Source: Stentor roeselii (lineage: Eukaryota > Ciliophora > Heterotrichea > Heterotrichida > Stentoridae). Taken from it: a stretch of DNA of 64,000 nt. The stretch spans positions 1 to 64,000 of the forward strand of contig RSEH01000028.1 of NCBI GenBank assembly GCA_006503475.1, given 5' to 3'. Both the position numbers and the translations under genes were made by a program. The notes beneath the pieces are model-generated. The model saw nothing but the letters and a program-made list of their open reading frames with translations, had not been told where the DNA came from and searched no databases. Shown here one piece after another: positions 60,088 through 64,000 of this stretch (positions within the stretch are counted from its first letter, which is position 1; the number at the start of each line of letters is the position of its first letter).

Positions 60088-61131
60088 ATGGACAAGTCCT
60101 ACCGAATAGACAGGACCTTTGCTTCTCGTGCAGGGTCTCCAGGTCGAATTCACAGTCCTCGAATGCGTTCGCCATCACCTCGAATGCGTCCAATATCTCC
60201 CCGTCTTCAAGAAATGCAAAGATATCGTCGAATGTCTCCATTTGAAAAGATCACTAGTCGCCAGTCAATCAGTAACACGATGCTACCGCCTTTTTTGCAA
60301 GTAAAAAACTCAGGAGTGACTGACCTGCTAAAGGCAATTCCCATCGGAAAGGTCAAAACTGCAGATACCAGCACAAATGAACTTAATAAACAAGACCGGG
60401 CTGAAAAAATGACTCATTTCACGGAAACCATTGCCGGAAAAACTAATGTTTCTCCTGATTTTTTGAACTTTATTTTTGATAGCAAATTGCAGCAGGATCA
60501 GCCTTTGATCAGGGTTGGAAAAATTGAACTTACTAGGAAGGATCTTAGTTGTTTAAGACCTGGGAAATTACTTCCTATCAATTTGATTGATGCTTGTTTG
60601 AGCTGTTATAAGAAAAAGAATAAGAAATTGCTGCAGAAGTCTAATACACATCCACGAGTAATAATCGTGAAAACCAACTTCGCAAAAAAAGTCTTCCAAA
60701 GTAAAGAAAAAATCTCAATAAGGTCTAAAAAAAACATGTTAAACTTCGACTACCTTCTTTTTCCCCTCGACATAAGTTACTGGACACTTCTCGTAGTAAA
60801 CTGCCGAGAAAAAAGTGCAGTATACTACGACCCAATGGGTATCGAAAACAACGACAAGACAATTTTTAACTGTCTCTACGATTTTCTAAAGCAAGAGTTA
60901 AATTTCCACCAAAACTTCCAAATAGAAAAAACACGCTGGAGACACCTCGACTACAAAAGAGTAAACGAAGTAGAGCCCTTCGACCACATCGACACCGAAA
61001 TCTACATCCTAAGAATGGCTCTCAAGGTATGCACAGGTCGCGACCTCGAAATAAACCCAAAAAAAATGAACGATTACCGGAAAGACCAAATAGCAATTCT
61101 ATTAAAATACGGCACAAAAGTAGTTTACTAA
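60088..61131 (+). CDS. SENP/Ulp1-like (C48) fold, probably catalytically dead
   Basis: A 347-residue protein. Residues 1-70 are disordered with SPR repeats (GSPGRIHSPRMRSPSPRM). From about 135 it follows the C48 Ulp1 layout: FDYLLFPLDISYWTLLVVNCREKSAVYYDPMG, FLKQEL, and FDHIDTEIYILRMAL ending with MNDYRKDQIAILL. At the places of the catalytic residues, His of HW is Tyr231, the Asp is kept (Asp248), and the Cys of DCG is Thr303. The upstream Gln is also not seen. So it should not cleave SUMO, but could bind it or serve as a scaffold. The fold match is by motif order only. The PHGDH gene starts 29 nt downstream on the same strand. Confidence 0.72.
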   Translation: MDKSYRIDRTFASRAGSPGRIHSPRMRSPSPRMRPISPRLQEMQRYRRMSPFEKITSRQSISNTMLPPFLQVKNSGVTDLLKAIPIGKVKTADTSTNELNKQDRAEKMTHFTETIAGKTNVSPDFLNFIFDSKLQQDQPLIRVGKIELTRKDLSCLRPGKLLPINLIDACLSCYKKKNKKLLQKSNTHPRVIIVKTNFAKKVFQSKEKISIRSKKNMLNFDYLLFPLDISYWTLLVVNCREKSAVYYDPMGIENNDKTIFNCLYDFLKQELNFHQNFQIEKTRWRHLDYKRVNEVEPFDHIDTEIYILRMALKVCTGRDLEINPKKMNDYRKDQIAILLKYGTKVVY

Positions 61132-61160
61132 ATTCCTTCACCTCCACAATTCTAATAAAA

Positions 61161-62375
61161 ATGAAAGTCCTGATCGCCGACCTTTTCAGTCAATCAGCTC
61201 TCGACGAGCTTTCCCGAAGTGGTATCGATTTGATCTACGACGCGAATTTAAACGGTGACTCTTTAAAAGCTTCTCTTTCAACCCACAATCCTCCAGTATT
61301 GGTGGTGCGTTCAACGAAAGTGACTTCAGATCACATCGCAGCTGCTTCAGGACTCGAGCTGATAATTCGAGCAGGGGCTGGAGTTGACAACATCGACACT
61401 CAAGCCGCTTCAAAGAACGGCATCTTTGTAGCGAACTGTCCAGGGAAAAACTCAGTCGCTGTTGCAGAACTCGTCATGGGACACATTCTTTCTGTCGACC
61501 GTCGACTTCCAGAGAACTATCAGCTTCTCAAGCAAGGCAGGTGGAATAAAGGCGCCTTTGCTGAGTGCATCGGCATCAAAGGACGTAAACTTGGAATCAT
61601 CGGCTTAGGAGCCATTGGACGAGAAGTCGCTGTCAGAGCGAAAAGCTTTGGAATGGACGTCTGTGGAACTGACCCTTTTGTTTCAGCTGAAGTCGCCAGG
61701 GGGTTCGGAGTTGAGTTCCTTGGAAGTATTCAAGAAGTAGCTCGTGAAAGTGACATCATCACTTTTCATGTACCTTCAACTCCTGCGACGAAAGGTATTA
61801 TAAATTCACAGTTCTTGACTATATGTAAGGAAAATGTTGTGATTATCAATACGTCTAGAGGGGACTTGGCTAATGAAGCTGAAATTTTAAAGGAACTTGA
61901 TGCAAGACCTGGATTTTGGTATGCTTGTGACGTGTACTCAGGAGAACCTGCTGCTAAGGAATGTGAATTTGTACATCCTTTGGCTTCACATCCGAAGGTT
62001 TATGGAAGTCATCATATTGGAGCGAGTACTAAACAAGCTGAAACAGCGATTGGCTTAGAAGCTTTGAGGATTATTCTTCAGTATAGCAGGACTTCGAAAG
62101 TAGATGCTGGAAATTTAGTCAATATGCAAAGTGTCTCTAAAGCTCGACATGCTTTAGTCATTCGACATACCGGGCAAGCCTTAGCCCCTGTTTTGGCTTT
62201 ACTTGCTGAAAAAGGTGCTAAAGTGCAAGAAGTGGAAAATAAAGCTTTTCGTGATGGAGTCGCTTTCACTGCTACTGTTTCTGTTGATGGTGATCAAGTG
62301 GTTTTAAATGAAGTCGTTGCTGGTCTTAGTGGAAATCATGGAATTATCAACATCAGTTTAGTTAATTTAGCTTAG
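61161..62375 (+). CDS. PHGDH: D-3-phosphoglycerate dehydrogenase
   Basis: A 404-residue enzyme of the D-2-hydroxyacid dehydrogenase family, the first step of serine synthesis from 3-phosphoglycerate. Marks are IRAGAGVDNIDTQAA, the NAD-binding GLGAIGREVAVRAKSFGMDVCGTDPF, the NTSRGDLANEAEIL segment and the catalytic His in HHIGASTKQAE. The last 90 residues are a short ACT-like tail. The longer open frame starting upstream overlaps the SENP-like gene and is not used; ATG at 61161 is chosen. Its 3' end overlaps the convergent gene by 9 nt. Confidence 0.92.
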   Translation: MKVLIADLFSQSALDELSRSGIDLIYDANLNGDSLKASLSTHNPPVLVVRSTKVTSDHIAAASGLELIIRAGAGVDNIDTQAASKNGIFVANCPGKNSVAVAELVMGHILSVDRRLPENYQLLKQGRWNKGAFAECIGIKGRKLGIIGLGAIGREVAVRAKSFGMDVCGTDPFVSAEVARGFGVEFLGSIQEVARESDIITFHVPSTPATKGIINSQFLTICKENVVIINTSRGDLANEAEILKELDARPGFWYACDVYSGEPAAKECEFVHPLASHPKVYGSHHIGASTKQAETAIGLEALRIILQYSRTSKVDAGNLVNMQSVSKARHALVIRHTGQALAPVLALLAEKGAKVQEVENKAFRDGVAFTATVSVDGDQVVLNEVVAGLSGNHGIINISLVNLA

Positions 62376-62813
62376 GTGGTACTGACGTGATAGAGAATCG
62401 ATGTATTCTTTGTTTGGTATTCGGTTTGGCTTTGGAGAAGATGAAGAAATTGAATGATTTGAAGCGTGTGAATTAAAGTCTCTTGAAAAAAAACCACGAA
62501 AGTTCATATGAAGAGGTCTTCGGATCAAGGCCCTCTTTGATTGATAGTCTTGGACACTCACTGCTGAAAAACATTCTGAAATTTCTTTTCTCACTATTTT
62601 CGCCTTGAAAAAGGCCCTTAACGGTCTCTGGCACTTTTCAAAGGACCTGGTCCTCTGATGTGAAATTTCCTTGAACTGAACTGAGTGACTTTTAACACCT
62701 GAAGTAAGTCCCGGTCTGTTTTCCCCTCCTGTTACTTCCCTCTTTTTATTCTCCAAAAGCGGGGTTCGAGGCAAGACGACCACAATTTTTTCCCTGAGTC
62801 TATCCAAAGCCAT
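62367..62813 (-). CDS. small basic protein, unknown
   Basis: A 148-residue basic protein rich in Arg, Lys and Ser. It starts MALDRLREKIVVVLPRTPLLENKK in TTTATAAATGG context. No domain is recognised. The last three codons are shared, in antisense, with the PHGDH stop region (9-nt overlap). It lies 20 nt downstream of the kinesin-13 stop on the same strand. The strong start context supports a real gene. Confidence 0.6.
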   Translation of the reverse strand: MALDRLREKIVVVLPRTPLLENKKREVTGGENRPGLTSGVKSHSVQFKEISHQRTRSFEKCQRPLRAFFKAKIVRKEISECFSAVSVQDYQSKRALIRRPLHMNFRGFFSRDFNSHASNHSISSSSPKPNRIPNKEYIDSLSRQYHLS

Positions 62814-62833
62814 TTATAAAGGTCCTAAGCTAA

Positions 62834-64000
62834 TTAATCATCAATTCCTTGTAACAAATCATCATCATTATTTTCAAGATTAAAAACATCCATGACTGCC
62901 TTGTTCTTTTCGAACATTAGAGTAAGTTCTTCTTCTTGTCTGAGATGTTCATTGAAAACTCTGAGTTTTTCTCTGATGCCTTTGATCATGTCTTCTTTGA
63001 TGTTGAGGACTGAATCAAGTTCTCGGACGTAATGATCAACATCAGATCCAGGTTTATCTACTTCAGCAAGAAGTCCCATCTGATGTTTAATAATATCAAC
63101 CATTTCATCAATCATTTTTCGATGAGAATTAATCAAGTCCTCTTCTTCAGCAAGAATAATTCCAATGAGTTGTTCATGTTTTTCACTTAACTCTTCCATA
63201 TTAACAGCAGGTTGTTTTTTTTCTACAACTTTTGGATGCATGTAAGGATTTTGTGCAATATTTTTTCCTCCACTTATGCCAGACCCGATTTTACTTTTAA
63301 ACTTGTTGTCTTCTTTTCCTGATTTTTTGAATAAAAGTCTACTGGAGTCTTCTTCATTGCGAATAGGTTTAGGTGGAGGAAGAGCTTCTTCGGTGTCTTC
63401 CAGGTTGTACCTGACGACATTCGCGTTTTGACGAGGAAGCATCAGGGCGTTTGCGAGTTTATCGTCGGAGTTCTTCGGCTTGTCTCCTTTTTTTAGTTCT
63501 TTTACCCTGTCAGCGTATCTCAGGGTGTTAAGCGTGTGCTCGCAACTTAAGAGGCCTGGAGATACGTTTGCGATCATCACTGTTCGACAGTTGCCTAAAA
63601 AGGAATCTTTTAGGACTTGGGTCAGTTTGCTACCTCTGAAGGGAGTGTGTCGCTTTTCTTGGTCTAGAGCTCGGATGCATTCTTTTAGCGCTAATAAGGA
63701 TTTGTTTATTTCAGCTCCGTCCATGCGGGTTTTGAAATCGGCTCCGCTTACGTCGGCTCCACGCTCGGAACCTGCGAGGTCGATGAAACTCATCTTGCCC
63801 ACTACGGACTTGCCCTGTCTCAAGTTAATTTCAAGAATAGCATGAGACCTAGACGAGTCATCATTGGCGCCAGTCTGTCCAGTGGTTCTAGCTTCCATTC
63901 CAGTTCCAATTAATTTCATGAGATTATCAACAGTTTCAACAGGTTTATTCTGAAGTCCAACAATATTCACATTTTGTTTCGCATCTTCCCTAGCAAAAAG
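62834..64000 (-). CDS. kinesin-13 family microtubule depolymerase, C-terminal part
   Basis: The 5' part lies beyond the right edge; about 388 residues are visible. The motor end includes [16 protein letters not shown] at the edge, [15 protein letters not shown] (switch I), [15 protein letters not shown] (switch II), [19 protein letters not shown] and [17 protein letters not shown], in kinesin-13 form. A neck/tail coil follows ([36 protein letters not shown]). Kinesin-13 removes tubulin from microtubule ends, in spindles and in flagellar length control. The family call is firm; KIF2/KIF24 subtype is not decided. Confidence 0.93.
   Translation of the reverse strand, partial: LFAREDAKQNVNIVGLQNKPVETVDNLMKLIGTGMEARTTGQTGANDDSSRSHAILEINLRQGKSVVGKMSFIDLAGSERGADVSGADFKTRMDGAEINKSLLALKECIRALDQEKRHTPFRGSKLTQVLKDSFLGNCRTVMIANVSPGLLSCEHTLNTLRYADRVKELKKGDKPKNSDDKLANALMLPRQNANVVRYNLEDTEEALPPPKPIRNEEDSSRLLFKKSGKEDNKFKSKIGSGISGGKNIAQNPYMHPKVVEKKQPAVNMEELSEKHEQLIGIILAEEEDLINSHRKMIDEMVDIIKHQMGLLAEVDKPGSDVDHYVRELDSVLNIKEDMIKGIREKLRVFNEHLRQEEELTLMFEKNKAVMDVFNLENNDDDLLQGIDD

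Noticed and set aside
1-64000. A changed genetic code (TGA as Trp, or TAA/TAG as Gln)
   Set aside because: Conserved genes use TGG for Trp and end at ordinary stops; internal stops in conserved genes fall in 15-nt introns.
1-64000. CRISPR arrays, transposons or virus-like elements
   Set aside because: No spaced direct repeats, transposase, reverse transcriptase, integrase or capsid-like frames were seen.

Overview
The window looks like macronuclear DNA of a heterotrich ciliate, most likely Stentor or a close relative. The genome is AT-rich and gene-dense, and the standard genetic code fits every conserved gene: TGA ends genes and TGG encodes Trp. The coding regions are broken only by introns of exactly 15 nt. 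I can place 15 of these. All begin GTA, all end AG, and all carry A at intron position 10. Published work, as I recall it, describes such introns in Stentor. The eukaryotic gene content fits too: U6 snRNA, UBA1, SF1, VPS35L, PGS1, kinesin-13 and ciliary proteins.

Layout: 1-6.8 kb holds a P4-ATPase end, a TTC5-like TPR protein, two coiled-coil or unknown proteins, a p23 co-chaperone and an ABHD17-like hydrolase. From 6.8 to 10.5 kb it is mostly AT-rich non-coding DNA with one four-TM protein. From 10.5 to 18.3 kb are a zinc-finger/WD40 protein, a degenerate telomere-like repeat tract, coiled-coil proteins, ribosomal protein eL27 and PGS1. From 18.5 to 31.2 kb are an OSCA/TMEM63 channel, a sugar transporter, U6 snRNA, a coiled-coil protein, ubiquitin E1, a small KEN/D-box protein and splicing factor SF1. 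From 31.2 to 42.8 kb are a SHIPPO-repeat ciliary protein, an alpha-carbonic anhydrase, a SAXO-like axonemal protein, lysyl-tRNA synthetase, VPS35L and several unknown genes. From 43 to 49.5 kb are two related Cys-rich multi-zinc proteins flanking a decayed gene. From 49.6 to 64 kb are a second WD40 paralogue, an FHA-like protein, a coiled-coil/zinc protein carrying a 40-nt TA-bounded insertion, a MORN protein, YKT6, an apparently inactive SENP-like protease fold, PHGDH, an unknown gene and a kinesin-13 (cut by the window end).

Genes are packed tightly on alternating strands. Divergent start codons can be only 5 or 7 nt apart, and convergent stop codons abut or overlap by up to 9 nt. Many start codons sit in a TATAAATGG-like context. 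The genes form no operon or single pathway. Recurring themes are splicing (U6, SF1), cilia and microtubules (SHIPPO, SAXO, MORN, kinesin-13) and membrane traffic or lipids (P4-ATPase, VPS35L, YKT6, PGS1). I saw no CRISPR array, no recognisable tRNA and no virus-like or transposon gene.

The observations most worth a second look are the 15-nt introns with their fixed A10 (and possible stop-free hidden ones), the interstitial telomere-like tract at 12.66-13.02 kb, the 40-nt insertion at 54.08 kb, the shared start regions of divergent genes, and the alternating G+T-rich and A+C-rich blocks that cut across genes.
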